From positions 62,001-126,000 of the forward strand of contig JAJFFE010000231.1 of NCBI GenBank assembly GCA_021776775.1: DNA of 64,000 bases. Reading direction: 5' to 3'. The notes below the pieces were generated by a model. It was not told the origin of the DNA. It searched no databases and was given only the letters and a program-made list of their open reading frames with translations. The translations under genes were made by a program, and so were the position numbers. The first letter of the stretch is position 1; each line of letters starts with the position of its first letter. Source of the DNA: Planctomycetota bacterium. Lineage in GTDB: Bacteria > Planctomycetota > UBA8108 > UBA1146 > JAJFFE01. Below, one piece after another: positions 9,010 through 18,266 of the stretch.

Positions 9010-10953
9010 ATGACGGATGCCACGCTCCGCGCAATATTGGACGCGATGCCCGGCAAGTTCTTTCTCAAAGATGCGAAGAACAACATTATTCTTGCCAACC
9101 GACACGTAGCCGAGTCACTCGGCGTACACCCCGAAGAGTTGGACAACACGCCTACCGCACGGTGGTACCCGGACCACGCGGCTCGATACTACGAAGACGA
9201 CAAGGTGGTTCTGCGCTCCGGCCAACCGCAGCTTGGTATCGTCGAGCCACTCCTGGTCGACGGTGTCGAGGAGCATTGGATCCGCACGGACAAGTTCCCG
9301 CATCGCAACGACCAGGGTGACATCGTCGGCGTCATTGTCTTCATTCGAGATACCACCGAGGAAGCGAAGGTCGAGTCAGCGCTCCGTGCCAGTGAACAGG
9401 CGCTGCGGCAATCCAACGAAGACCTGACACGAGTCCTGTCGTCGGTTTCCGATTACCTGTGGAGTGCGACATTCGGCCCCGACGGCACTGTCACGAGTCG
9501 GTACTACTCTCCGGTCGTCGAGTCGATCACCGGTCGCCCCCCCGAGTTCTTCGAAAAGAACCCGGATCGATGGCTCGAGACGATTCACCCCGAGGACCGT
9601 CCACGCATTGAAGAACTCGCCGGGCGCCTCATCGCCGGTGCAGAACCCGCCCTCACCGACGAATACAGAATAGTCTTGCCCACCGGCAAGACTCGCTGGG
9701 TTCGGGACAGGGTGACGGCCCGGCAGCTGGACGACGGCTCGCTTCGGCTGGATGGTGTGGTCACCGACATATCCGATCATAAGAAGGCGAAGGATGAAGA
9801 GGCTCGCCTCGACGAACGAATTCGACAGACCCAGAAGCTAGAGAGCTTAGGGGTGCTCGCGGGCGGAGTCGCGCACGACTTCAACAACATTCTCACCGCA
9901 ATCATGGGAAACGCTGCTCTCGCCCGAGAAGACGTGTCGCCGGTGTCCCCAGTGGGCAAGCATCTCAGCGTCATTGAAAGTGCCTCTGAGCGAGCCGCGG
10001 AGCTCTGTCGGCAGATGCTTGCGTACGCTGGCAAGAGCGTACTCGCCAACACAGTGGTCGACCTTTCCCAAGTGGTTCGAGAAACCACGACGCTACTCGA
10101 GGTTTTTGTCCCGAAGAACGCAACGATCGAACTGAACTTCGCGGATTCCCCACTGCCGGTGATGGCCGATCCGGCTCAAGTACAACAAGTTGTGTTGAAC
10201 CTGATCACCAACGCTTCTGAAGCAATCGACCACGACGGCGTCGTCTCGATCCGCACCGGTAAACGAACTTGTGACCCGTCGTACTGGGCAAGCACGTATC
10301 TTGGCGAGCCTTTACCTACCGGAGAGTACGCATTCGTCGAAGTCACGGATACCGGCTGCGGAATGGACGCGGCGACGAGAGCGAAAATCTTCGATCCGTT
10401 CTTCACGACCAAGTTCACGGGTCGCGGGCTCGGACTCGCAGCAGTGCTGGGGATTGTTCGCGGGCACCAAGGCGCAATCCAACTGCACTCGACTCCCGGC
10501 GAAGGTACTTCGTTCAAGATCCTGTTCCCGCTGTCGAGCCGACCCGCCAGCGCAGCCAAAGCGCGGACGACCAGTCCCGACGCTTGGCGGGGTGCCGGGA
10601 CCATTCTCGTTGTGGACGATGAATCGACCATCCGCGCTCTGGCGAAAGTGTCTCTCGAAGCGGTCGGATTCGACGTAGTGACCGCAGTCGATGGTCGCGA
10701 AGCGCTCGACGCCTTTCGGCGACAGCCGCATGACTTCGCCCTCGTGGTGCTCGACCTGACGATGCCGGGCATCGGCGGTGAGGAAGTGCTCGTCGGGTTG
10801 CGTGAAACCCGCAAAGACGTGCGCGTGATCTTGTCGAGCGGTTACGACGAGCAAGATGCCGTCAGGCGATGCGCCGGCGACCGACCGGAGAGCTTCCTGA
10901 GAAAGCCGTATCGCCCGAGAGAACTCGTGGCCGCCGTCCGCCGCGTGATCTAG
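9010..10953 (+). CDS. hybrid PAS-PAS histidine kinase with C-terminal receiver domain
   Basis: The 647-residue cytoplasmic protein has no membrane segment. Two PAS domains (about residues 5-118 and 138-258) precede a short coiled linker. The dimerisation helix carries the phosphoacceptor His289 in GGVAHDFNNILTAIMG. The ATPase domain shows the N box QVVLNLITNASEAI, the G1 box DTGCGMD, the F box FDPFFTTKF and the G2 box GRGLGLAAV. The receiver domain (about 530-647) has acidic residues Asp536-Asp537, phosphoacceptor Asp582 in LDLTMPG, and Lys632. All catalytic residues are present, so it should be active. It probably senses a small molecule or redox state through its PAS domains and relays phosphate internally. 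No DNA-binding output is attached and no partner regulator is adjacent. A weak AAGAG site precedes the ATG. Confidence 0.9.
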   Translation: MTDATLRAILDAMPGKFFLKDAKNNIILANRHVAESLGVHPEELDNTPTARWYPDHAARYYEDDKVVLRSGQPQLGIVEPLLVDGVEEHWIRTDKFPHRNDQGDIVGVIVFIRDTTEEAKVESALRASEQALRQSNEDLTRVLSSVSDYLWSATFGPDGTVTSRYYSPVVESITGRPPEFFEKNPDRWLETIHPEDRPRIEELAGRLIAGAEPALTDEYRIVLPTGKTRWVRDRVTARQLDDGSLRLDGVVTDISDHKKAKDEEARLDERIRQTQKLESLGVLAGGVAHDFNNILTAIMGNAALAREDVSPVSPVGKHLSVIESASERAAELCRQMLAYAGKSVLANTVVDLSQVVRETTTLLEVFVPKNATIELNFADSPLPVMADPAQVQQVVLNLITNASEAIDHDGVVSIRTGKRTCDPSYWASTYLGEPLPTGEYAFVEVTDTGCGMDAATRAKIFDPFFTTKFTGRGLGLAAVLGIVRGHQGAIQLHSTPGEGTSFKILFPLSSRPASAAKARTTSPDAWRGAGTILVVDDESTIRALAKVSLEAVGFDVVTAVDGREALDAFRRQPHDFALVVLDLTMPGIGGEEVLVGLRETRKDVRVILSSGYDEQDAVRRCAGDRPESFLRKPYRPRELVAAVRRVI

Positions 10954-11229
10954 CTCTAGAGTCAGAGACACGGTGCAGGTCGGCCGGGACTATGCGACGG
11001 CCCCCGTCCAACCGGTTGGGACCTCTGACATGTTCCCGAACAACACGCTCGCAGTTTGATTGGAACAGCCGCCCGTCGGCGGCGACGTAGGAATACGTGA
11101 CCTGCCTCGAGCGCTCGATCCGGACCCGACCCCTCCATTTGCCGATCTCGATCCCGCGGGAACCCAACGTTCGCTGGCTCGGTCGCACGGCGTCACTCAA
11201 AGTTTGACCTACCGGAAAGCAGACTTCTC

Positions 11230-11919
11230 ATGACGTGGAGGATCCTTGCGGCGGCAGCCGTCGCGTTGACGACCGGCATGCTGTGTTGGAGCGGAATCGC
11301 TGATCAACGAGTTCCCGGCGCACCGTCGCCTACCCTACTCCCGGGCAACTCCGGGGCCTGCCACAGTTGTAGCTTGACACAACACGATCTGCCGACGATC
11401 TCCGACGCAACACTACTCGAACACCTCGACGAGTACGCAGGCCTTCCACTAGGCAGTGAAAGTAGTGCGATCGATCAACTCCTGTTTCATGGTGATCGAA
11501 CGCGCACCCTGCTCAGATCGAACCCCGCTCGACTCCCTGCACGGCAACGCGCGTTTCTCGAACGAGAGCTGAACCGTACGCACGCACGGGTCTTCTTGCG
11601 GGTGGTCGACGCGGCCGGAAACGTCGTTACCCATGTCGACGGAGCACGCGTCCCCCTCGACGAGAAGCAGCACCTCATGGGATCGAACCTTGTCGCACTC
11701 AAGCCCCATGAGTTCAACGGCACAGTCAAGCGCGTCGGCCTGCATCACCTGTGGACTCGCATGTGAGTGGAAGGCGTTCACTTCGTGGCCGGACCGTGGT
11801 TCACGGTTCAACGCAGCGGTAGCGATTGGCAGCAAATCGGCACCCTCTCCCTCAGCGACGGCGGACACCGATCCCGCGCACGCGTCGAGTATCGAATCGA
11901 ATTGGAGCAATCTTCATGA
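11230..11919 (+). CDS. secreted protein of unknown function with an in-frame TGA codon (possible selenoprotein or nonsense mutation)
   Basis: The frame opens with a signal peptide (RILAAAAVALTTGMLCW) and runs 178 codons to a TGA at 11764-11766. In the same frame the next 50 codons are plainly protein-like (VEGVHFVAGPWFTVQRSG and beyond). They end in a TGA at 11917-11919 that overlaps the ATG of the next gene (ATGA). That coupling strongly indicates the original gene ends at 11919. The internal TGA is either read through as selenocysteine (residue 179) or is a nonsense change. The most common spontaneous route would be an Arg CGA mutated to TGA. A hairpin at 11791-11809 fits a bacterial SECIS by position. 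The N-terminal part has a CHSC motif and a helical region; the C-terminal part looks beta-rich. No family was recognised. Confidence 0.7.
11791..11809 (+). promoter_or_regulatory. SECIS-like stem-loop downstream of the in-frame TGA
   Basis: An eight-pair stem (GGACCGTG with CACGGTTC, one G-U pair) closes a GTT loop. The loop begins 35 bases after the T of the TGA at 11764, within the usual bacterial SECIS window, and has G as its first base. Hairpins of this size are not rare in GC-rich DNA, so this alone does not prove recoding. Confidence 0.35.
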
Positions 11920-14450
11920 CCCACAAGCAACGCCTCGCCTTCACCACGCTTTTTGTCTTCATGAGCGCCCAACTGTCGCCCCTCGTTTGGGCCGACCCGT
12001 GCGGCATGGTGCCACCGATGTGGCTCGGCGACGGGCCACCGATCACCCGTATCGGTGCGCAGCAGACGTATGTGTTTTACAAAGAAGGTATAGAAACGTT
12101 CGTCATCAAGCCCGGCTTCTCGGGCAAAGTCGACGAGTTCGGTATGTTGATCCCCTTCCCCACCCCGCCCGCCATCCGCAAGGTTCCGGATGACATCTTC
12201 GCGCACCTTGCGGCAGCGATTGATCCCCCGGAGGTGATCGTCGATTTACGGCCACGCCCTAAGTTCGAGTGCTTCTCCATGGAGAAGGATTCTCGAAGTG
12301 CTGCGCCGTTGATGGCCCAGCGGGATGGCGCCGTCACTGTCATTCGCGAAGAGGCGGTCGGCATGTACGAAGTGGCGGTGCTCGATGCAGGAAGCGCCGC
12401 AGCCCTGAAGTCGTGGATGGACGAGAATGGGTATCGCTACCCGTCCGGGATGGACGGCGTCTGCGAGGAGTACGTCGAACAAGGATGGTGCTTTGTTGCG
12501 GTCAAGACGAAGGTTGGACAGAAGAACGGAGTCGACCCGAGACCCGGTATGCGCTCCGCCGACAGTAAACTCGCCCCCGGATCGACGTTCGACGGCGCCG
12601 TGCAAGCGATGGGCTTTCGCTTCGAAACCGACGAGTTCGTTCTTCCCATGCGTCTCTCGACTTTCAACGAGGGCGACTTGAGCAACGTCGTCTATGTGCT
12701 CAGCGACCAACCGCAGCGCATCCGCGGAATCTCCGATGACCGCGTTCGCCGGCAAATTTCGGGCGACGAACTGTTCCGGAACGTGACTCGGTCGCTCCCG
12801 CTGCGCGTTATCGGCGGAACCCCGTCCGACATTCCCACGAGCCGACTTGCCACGTTGCCCGACGAACGCAATCCACAACCGCACAACGGCTACGCCAAGG
12901 ATCTTTTCGCATCAGATCTAGCCGCGGTGCGCAACAAGCAACTCAGCAACGGTTTCGAAGAGACGGAAAAGGAGCTACTCCGGATCAGCGAACGGCTCGG
13001 GCTTCGCGGTGCAGACGTCGACGCCCTCCACCACGGCGCCTTGTCGACGTCGCGTGAAGAAGCGATCTCGGTTTCGCTGAACGATCTGCGGGACATGACG
13101 CTCACCGTGATCGACGGTGCGTTCCCGCGAGAGGTGCTGGCCAACGACAACCTTCACTTCGAGTCGTTCGCCATGCCGAGCGAGAACAACACGCCGGACA
13201 CGTACGACGCCAAGATGCGCGGGCCCGCGTTCAAGCGTGGTGGCTTGGTGTTCTGGGGCGATGACGGAGTGGGTCCCCACTCGAACAACGCCTTGCTCAC
13301 TCTCATTGCCGCCATCGCCGGTGCGGCGCTGGTTGTCTCCTTCCTACGCCGCCGACGCACGATTCGTCTCGGGTCTGCCGCGGGTCGCGGGGTTGGACTG
13401 GTCATCGTGATGGCTACGATCATCGTCGCGAGCCTCGCCACGACGGCGCAACCCGTCTCCGCCCGGGACGACGACGATCCCGTACTTCGAATGGAAGCCC
13501 GCTTCGTCGCCGCGCTCGTCGACAGCCTGGGAATCGCCGGGAGCGCGACAAACGCACTCGACCGCTTGAAGTCGCTCTCACCGGAAGTCACGGTTCCAGC
13601 GCTGCTGGGGGAAGCACTCTACGGCAAGCGGCTCGCGTCTCGCGGCTGGGCTATCGTTGGCCTCGCCGAGATCGGCGGAAGTGCCGCCAACGAGGGACTG
13701 ACCGAGATTCTCATCGACAGCCAAGCATCGGCACTGTTGCGCACCTGGGCGGCGGCCGGGCGTGTGAGCACCGCCACCACCTTCGACGAACTCGGCGCCG
13801 TCTTCGGCCTCGCCCAGCAGTACCCTGCGATCCGCCGACCACTGAAGCTACAGCTCACGCGTATCGTCCCGACGACCCTCGACGGCGCCATCGAACTCAT
13901 TCAACTCTGTCGAAGAGACCCGTCAGGACTTGGGGCCAGTGCCGACCTGATCCTCTCCTTGGGTTCTGCGACCTTGACCGACGTCATGCGAACGGCAGCC
14001 GACTCAGAAGTAAGGCGCATCGCCGCCGCGAGCTTGGCCAACATTGCGATGGCTGGTCGTACGGATGAGGTGGCCGAAGCTGCGCTGACTGCGTATCGAT
14101 TCGACACGGAGTTGAAGATCGAACCGTGGACGGGAGGTGCGTTGTTCGTGCCCGGCATCCAGTGGAGCGGCGAATCGGCAAAATCGCTGGTCCGGAATCT
14201 CGTCGCATGGCACGTGTGGGCAGATCGCCACGACCGTGCCGATCTCAAGCAACAAGTTCACAACAACCTCAATAGCTTGCAACTCGGTCACGCGGCCGGC
14301 TACCGGATCCCCCGTCGGACGCTCGACACCGTCGGGTGGCTCGAGATCTTGGCTCAAGCGTGCGGACGTGAAACCGTGCGAGAAGTTCTGGCGGAACAAG
14401 GCGTCGACGGGTTACCGAAGTACGCGACCACTGTTGCCGCTTACAGGTAG
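11916..14450 (+). CDS. DUF2330 protein with membrane helices and HEAT-like repeat C-terminus
   Basis: The 844-residue protein starts at the ATG overlapping the previous stop, with GGAG nine bases upstream. It has a signal peptide, then the DUF2330 head: the phrase QQTYVFYKEGIETFVIKPGF, a FGMLIPFPTPPAIRKVPDDIF block, and a later CEEYVEQGWCFVAVK segment. Two hydrophobic helices (about 465-485 and 500-520, LLTLIAAIAGAALVVSFL and VGLVIVMATIIVASLA) separate this exported part from a C-terminal half rich in alpha-helical units. That half contains EVTVPALLGEALYGKRLASR, GWAIVGLAEIGGSAANEGL and similar blocks that look like HEAT repeats. Which side of the membrane the repeats face is unclear. A strong terminator follows the gene, so it closes a two-gene unit with the interrupted gene upstream. 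Confidence 0.8.
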   Translation: MTHKQRLAFTTLFVFMSAQLSPLVWADPCGMVPPMWLGDGPPITRIGAQQTYVFYKEGIETFVIKPGFSGKVDEFGMLIPFPTPPAIRKVPDDIFAHLAAAIDPPEVIVDLRPRPKFECFSMEKDSRSAAPLMAQRDGAVTVIREEAVGMYEVAVLDAGSAAALKSWMDENGYRYPSGMDGVCEEYVEQGWCFVAVKTKVGQKNGVDPRPGMRSADSKLAPGSTFDGAVQAMGFRFETDEFVLPMRLSTFNEGDLSNVVYVLSDQPQRIRGISDDRVRRQISGDELFRNVTRSLPLRVIGGTPSDIPTSRLATLPDERNPQPHNGYAKDLFASDLAAVRNKQLSNGFEETEKELLRISERLGLRGADVDALHHGALSTSREEAISVSLNDLRDMTLTVIDGAFPREVLANDNLHFESFAMPSENNTPDTYDAKMRGPAFKRGGLVFWGDDGVGPHSNNALLTLIAAIAGAALVVSFLRRRRTIRLGSAAGRGVGLVIVMATIIVASLATTAQPVSARDDDDPVLRMEARFVAALVDSLGIAGSATNALDRLKSLSPEVTVPALLGEALYGKRLASRGWAIVGLAEIGGSAANEGLTEILIDSQASALLRTWAAAGRVSTATTFDELGAVFGLAQQYPAIRRPLKLQLTRIVPTTLDGAIELIQLCRRDPSGLGASADLILSLGSATLTDVMRTAADSEVRRIAAASLANIAMAGRTDEVAEAALTAYRFDTELKIEPWTGGALFVPGIQWSGESAKSLVRNLVAWHVWADRHDRADLKQQVHNNLNSLQLGHAAGYRIPRRTLDTVGWLEILAQACGRETVREVLAEQGVDGLPKYATTVAAYR

Positions 14451-14473
14451 TTCTTGAACAGCTGAGTAACAAG

Positions 14474-14514
14474 CGAGCCCGCGATTGACATTCGATCGCG
14501 GGCTCGTCTGTTTT
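14474..14514 (+). terminator. rho-independent terminator after the DUF2330/HEAT gene
   Basis: A perfect 12-base stem (CGAGCCCGCGAT at 14474-14485 with its complement at 14495-14506) and a nine-base loop are followed by TCTGTTTT. Confidence 0.85.
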
Positions 14515-14826
14515 GGTCAACCTATTGAGCGGATCTGTCGAGTCGACGAAAACTACCGGTCCAAGTGCCGCCCTGCGCGAACCCGCTGCGACAAGCCAAC
14601 GAGTACAGCGAGATCGTCACCTCGTAGAACATCAGCATAGCCGCCAGGAACCGACAGCGACTCGCGCGATGCGTCCGGCCACGAGACGAGCGACCGAACT
14701 CGGTCCCTGCAAGTCGCCCACGCACACCCGGTTCAACTGACAGTAGGTCACAACCAACACGCGTCTTGGGACAACGCCCGCTCAACGGGTGGTCATTTGC
14801 ATCCTGACTGCCAGAAGGAGCACACC
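14515..14826. other. intergenic region before the SEC-C gene
   Basis: About 310 bases between the terminator and the next start. Apart from the AGAAGGAG ribosome site at its end, nothing was recognised. The promoter for the SEC-C gene should be here. Confidence 0.45.
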
Positions 14827-15474
14827 ATGATACAAGAAGCATTGGAACGACTGAGTCAGTACATGGGCCGACGTCGTTGGCAACCGATCGTACCCGACCT
14901 GCTCAGCCAAGATCCCGACACCGCGCGTCAAGACGCTCTCGCCCAGCTGAAGTCGACCGGGCTGCGACTTTCGTTCGAACGGCTCGAATCGGCCGTTCAA
15001 GCCACCGAAACCCCCATTCTCGCAGTGACGTCCCTCGTCGGACTTTCCGATCCGAAAACAATACTCATACAGTTCCAAGCCGCGGCCCTCTTCTGGAACC
15101 ACACTTCCCGTCACGAACTCGGTGGAGCCTCACCGATCGACCACCTCAAGAATCGCATCAAACAACGCCCCGACGATGAACCCTGGAAGGTCGCCTCCGA
15201 AGAACGCGATCTAGTCGCGATCATCGAAAGCCCCGAACAATTCAAAGACCTTCCCGAACCCGCCGAGTTCGGTCTCCCCAACGACTTCTTCGATACGTCA
15301 GACCTAGCGCAACACGTTTCGGGCCCCGTAACGATCGAAGAACTCCCCAACGCGCGAAAGCGCAAAACAAGAAAGCTCCAACACACTCCCAAGCCGCGCA
15401 TCTCCCGCAACCAAAAGTGCCCCTGCCGGAGCGGCAGCAAATACAAGAACTGCTGTGCAAGGAGTAACGGCTAG
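14827..15474 (+). CDS. hypothetical protein with C-terminal SEC-C zinc-binding motif
   Basis: The 215-residue cytoplasmic protein starts at an ATG six bases after AGAAGGAG. Its last 25 residues contain ISRNQKCPCRSGSKYKNCC. This is the SEC-C metal-binding motif (C-x-C ... C-C form), also found at the end of SecA and in many otherwise unrelated proteins. Residues 1-130 are helical and charged and were not recognised. Residues 175-195 are a basic linker (NARKRKTRKL). SEC-C tails bind zinc and often mediate contact with SecB or ribosome-associated partners, but the function of this stand-alone protein is unknown. The gene appears to be transcribed alone. Confidence 0.75.
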   Translation: MIQEALERLSQYMGRRRWQPIVPDLLSQDPDTARQDALAQLKSTGLRLSFERLESAVQATETPILAVTSLVGLSDPKTILIQFQAAALFWNHTSRHELGGASPIDHLKNRIKQRPDDEPWKVASEERDLVAIIESPEQFKDLPEPAEFGLPNDFFDTSDLAQHVSGPVTIEELPNARKRKTRKLQHTPKPRISRNQKCPCRSGSKYKNCCARSNG

Positions 15475-15531
15475 CCCGACCGAGAAATGAGAAGCGACGC
15501 GCCACGACGTATCCGCCATCTCATCATGAGC

Positions 15532-15908
15532 TTGGCGGCCCTGGCGGATCTCGGCGGCTTAGCGAGAGATAGGCCGCTCAGGTCTTGGGACCTGAATCAC
15601 TGGAGCTGAATCGCAAGGCTATGCGTTGGTCATTTATTAACGCGGCTCGAAGGCCCTTTTGCCGGGCGCATCGTGCCGTGCCGAATGACGCGCCAGCATG
15701 ACGTGTGGCTCAACCCTGGGGGTCACGGGGCAAGAACCTGAACGCCAGGCCTGGCTACGCCTAAACTCCAACCTATGAGCGAGAGATAGCGTGATAAACA
15801 GCTCGTCCTCAGCGGTGCGAAGCGGCATGGCAGTTGGATGCGCTGATCGTTTCGCTTTCGTCGCTTGGCCCATTCTCGCGAGGCGCCAAGAACCGCAAAG
15901 GCCGCAAA
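15532..15908. repeat. putative 380-bp inverted-repeat element (MITE/REP-like)
   Basis: This lies within a 490-base gap without a supported gene. The left arm 15532-15573 (starting TTGGCGGCC CTGGCGGAT) matches the reverse complement of the right arm 15869-15908 (TTTGCGGCC TTTGCGGTT) at roughly three quarters of positions, including a shared GCGAGA near the inner ends. Twelve bases at 15561-15572 (AGCGAGAGATAG) recur at 15778-15789. A small hairpin CAGGTC-TTGG-GACCTG lies inside. No transposase is present. The extended structure suggests a non-autonomous mobile or extragenic palindromic element. Confidence 0.4.
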
Positions 15909-15967
15909 ATAGGCTTTGCCCCACGGGGCATGGCTCTCCCACTCGACTCCCACGCAGTCATCCGCAA

Positions 15968-17341
15968 TCAGTCGCGGAAGTCGAAACGGCCGTCTAGCTC
16001 ATCGAGGCCGCCTTCTATTTCCCGTCGATACCGGTCGAGGACATAACTCCCGTAGAGATCCTCATAGCAGCTGCGGTCGAGCAACTTCTTCAGACCACTC
16101 AGTCGATCGAGCCAGAACTTTTGCTCTCGCGCATCGAGGCGCCGCCGAGCAAACGCGTAGAGATCGGCGTAGGCCATGAACGTGAGGCTAGGGTTGTTCA
16201 TGAGGTGGACCCGCGAAACCAAGTCCTCGTACGCCTCCTTGAGATGCTCCGACGGCGCCCCGTCGTCCAACAACAGGCGCGCCTGAAATCCGAGAAGCCT
16301 GGTGCGCGCATCGATGCATCCACGCTCCTCTGCTTCCATGAGCAGCTCTGCAGTGCGCGCAAAAACGGTGTCGTAGTCCTGTTCGCGCAGCGCGAACTCG
16401 ACGAGTCCGAGCTTTGCGTAAAGGATCCCTGTGTAAAACGGCGGTTCTAGCTGCTCGAACAACTCAATCGCGTAGCGGAATAGGTGCTTTCCTTCGTCTT
16501 TGTTCCCCCAAAGCGTGTCGAGCTTCGCAGACAGTAACACCAGATAAGCTCCGTACTGACGAAACACGTCTGGGTTGGTATCGATCAGGTCTTTCGCCTC
16601 GGCGAGTTCATAGTTAGCCTTGGCAAGAACCTGCAAATACAGCGCTGCTTCACTTGCCATCAGGTGGGAGTGAATCAGAGTCGCAACGTCCCCCTGTTTT
16701 GCCGCCGCGCGTCGAAATTCGCCATTGGAAAGCTCGCCCAAAGCCGCGCGAAACTGACCAGCACTCAAGAGTAGTCCACCGTAAACGAACCGATAGGAAG
16801 CTCCGAAGCAAAGCTCGTTCTGATCACAGGCTTCGATTGCGCCTAGGAGCTTCCTGGTCGCTCGTCGGAAGTCTCCGCATTGCTGATATGCAAAACCAAG
16901 CCAATGCTGAATCATCGCGTCGAGCACAAGCGCGAGTGGAGAGTTGCCTCCGCAATCGACTGCCTCAAGGGCCGTGATCGCTTCGTTGAACCGTTCTTCT
17001 CGAAGCCAGTCGATGCAGCCAACGAGGGTGGCGACGCTGACCAAGAATCGATCCTCCTTGAGCTCTGCCAAGGACCGTATGGTGGAAGATAGTCCAGGGG
17101 ACGAATTGCGGCCAGAACTGCTGTTGACGACGTATCTCAGTGTCTGCAGTCGACGCATCTCGGCATCCACCGACAACAGCGACGGTAGTTCATCAGCACG
17201 CACAAGTTCTATAACTCTGAGATCGGCGATCGCAGCTTTGGCCTCGGACGTCCCAAGGCCTAATTCTTCAAGGTGCAATACGACGGCCTCAAGGCTCCGC
17301 CTCTGGAAAAAGGCCAGAGTCGTTCTTGAGTCGAGAGTCAC
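15968..17341 (-). CDS. helical (TPR-like) repeat protein, cassette copy 1
   Basis: This is a 457-residue cytoplasmic protein with no signal or membrane segment. It starts at GTG preceded by GGGGGGAGG, 12 bases after the stop of the exported-protein gene. The whole protein is predicted to be antiparallel helices of TPR-like character, for example WLGFAYQQCGDFRRATRKL, LVLLSAKLDTLWGNKDEG and LYAKLGLVEFALREQDYD. It is paralogous to the protein at 18267-19649. The C-terminal third is most alike, sharing RVHLMNNP, LTFMAYA, LYAFAR and RSCYEDLY. The N-terminal 90 residues, beginning FFQRRSLEAVV, are more diverged and may form a separate small domain. No enzyme motif was found. It probably acts as a protein-interaction scaffold working with its exported neighbour; this is inference from the duplicated pairing. 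Confidence 0.75.
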   Translation of the reverse strand: MTLDSRTTLAFFQRRSLEAVVLHLEELGLGTSEAKAAIADLRVIELVRADELPSLLSVDAEMRRLQTLRYVVNSSSGRNSSPGLSSTIRSLAELKEDRFLVSVATLVGCIDWLREERFNEAITALEAVDCGGNSPLALVLDAMIQHWLGFAYQQCGDFRRATRKLLGAIEACDQNELCFGASYRFVYGGLLLSAGQFRAALGELSNGEFRRAAAKQGDVATLIHSHLMASEAALYLQVLAKANYELAEAKDLIDTNPDVFRQYGAYLVLLSAKLDTLWGNKDEGKHLFRYAIELFEQLEPPFYTGILYAKLGLVEFALREQDYDTVFARTAELLMEAEERGCIDARTRLLGFQARLLLDDGAPSEHLKEAYEDLVSRVHLMNNPSLTFMAYADLYAFARRRLDAREQKFWLDRLSGLKKLLDRSCYEDLYGSYVLDRYRREIEGGLDELDGRFDFRD

Positions 17342-17353
17342 CCTGCCTCCCCC

Positions 17354-18001
17354 CTAGTCAATAGACAGCGGACCAAAACCGGCAAGCCCCAAGTCAGTAG
17401 CGCTCACCCGAAGAAATATCTCGTCGGTCGCACCAACGTATCTGATCACGAGGATCTTACGGTTCGACGAAACGAGAGTTGGATCCGGAAGCGCAAAGAT
17501 CGTGCGGACGGAGAGTCCACGGTCGATCGGTTCCAATAGACGTGCGGGACTCGATCCCAGCACATGGACCAAGAACGCGTAGCACGAGGCGTCCCATACG
17601 ACGACGTTGTTGTCCGGCGGTCCGTTTCCGGCCGCGACAGGAAAGCGGAAGGAATCGGAAGCCGACAGCTGGCCAGTCGCACAGTGGTAGTGAGCGAACG
17701 CCGCGTCGGATCCCGAGCCCGGTGCTGGCGAACGGCGCGCCTGGTACAGCGTCCCGAACCCGAATGGAACACCGACGAAACTCAACGACACGGGTCCCAC
17801 GGCGAGTTCGGACTCTACGTCGGAGCGAAATGCGACGTTCGTCGCGACGGAGTGTAGAATCGCCCAATCGGCAGCACTCGTTAGCGCGGGAGAGCCGGGT
17901 GGGAAGACAACGGTTTGGCCAACCAACAACAGCGGGAGCGAGCAGCTGGCAACCAAGATCCAAGCAGCGACGCTCGGTGATCTCTTCTTGCGATCAGACA
18001 C
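17354..18001 (-). CDS. exported protein of unknown function, cassette copy 1
   Basis: The start is GTG at 18001, giving 215 residues that begin VSDRKKRSPS and then a membrane/signal helix (VAAWILVASCSLPLLLVG). The frame is open back to 18205, but only this start aligns with the paralogue at 19662-20333. The shared blocks are PPGSP near residue 32, NVVVW / NVVIW, HVLG with an R-L-(L/I)-(E/D)-P block, (I/L)RYVG / LKYVG, and a terminal GFGPLSID / GFGPLTIE. The mature part looks like a small beta-rich domain with few charges. No known family was recognised. It is the third gene of a four-gene tandem array, separated from the helical-repeat gene by 12 bases. Confidence 0.65.
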   Translation of the reverse strand: MSDRKKRSPSVAAWILVASCSLPLLLVGQTVVFPPGSPALTSAADWAILHSVATNVAFRSDVESELAVGPVSLSFVGVPFGFGTLYQARRSPAPGSGSDAAFAHYHCATGQLSASDSFRFPVAAGNGPPDNNVVVWDASCYAFLVHVLGSSPARLLEPIDRGLSVRTIFALPDPTLVSSNRKILVIRYVGATDEIFLRVSATDLGLAGFGPLSID

Positions 18002-18266
18002 GGTTCCGATCCCTTCGGGTGGATGCCCACGTAACGCCACCGGCACGTCTCCGCTGACGGCCGCCTCGCTTCTCCCCGTTATCCGCGTACTTCTTACCCC
18101 GCTCCCATAATAGGCGCGGCACCCGGAGGCATCCAGCGGTCCGCTGGACTCGGCGCCGCAGAGCGGCCGAAAAGTACGCTTACGCCTGTCAGAGACCAGC
18201 GTCACTCATTCGAGAACAAGCGGATTCGCACTGCTGGGTGGCCGGGAGCAACCCCGCACCGCTGAA

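Noticed and set aside
10862-11200. 112-codon minus-strand frame with a phrase like VTYSYVAADGRLFQS
   Set aside because: The phrase faintly recalls a DUF3592-like strand. However, the frame overlaps the end of the hybrid kinase gene, has no ribosome site, and the rest is Arg-rich; at most it is a decayed fragment.
15637-15942. 101-codon minus-strand frame in the repeat-bearing gap
   Set aside because: It lies inside the inverted-repeat element. Short chance frames of this kind are typical of such elements and no domain is seen.
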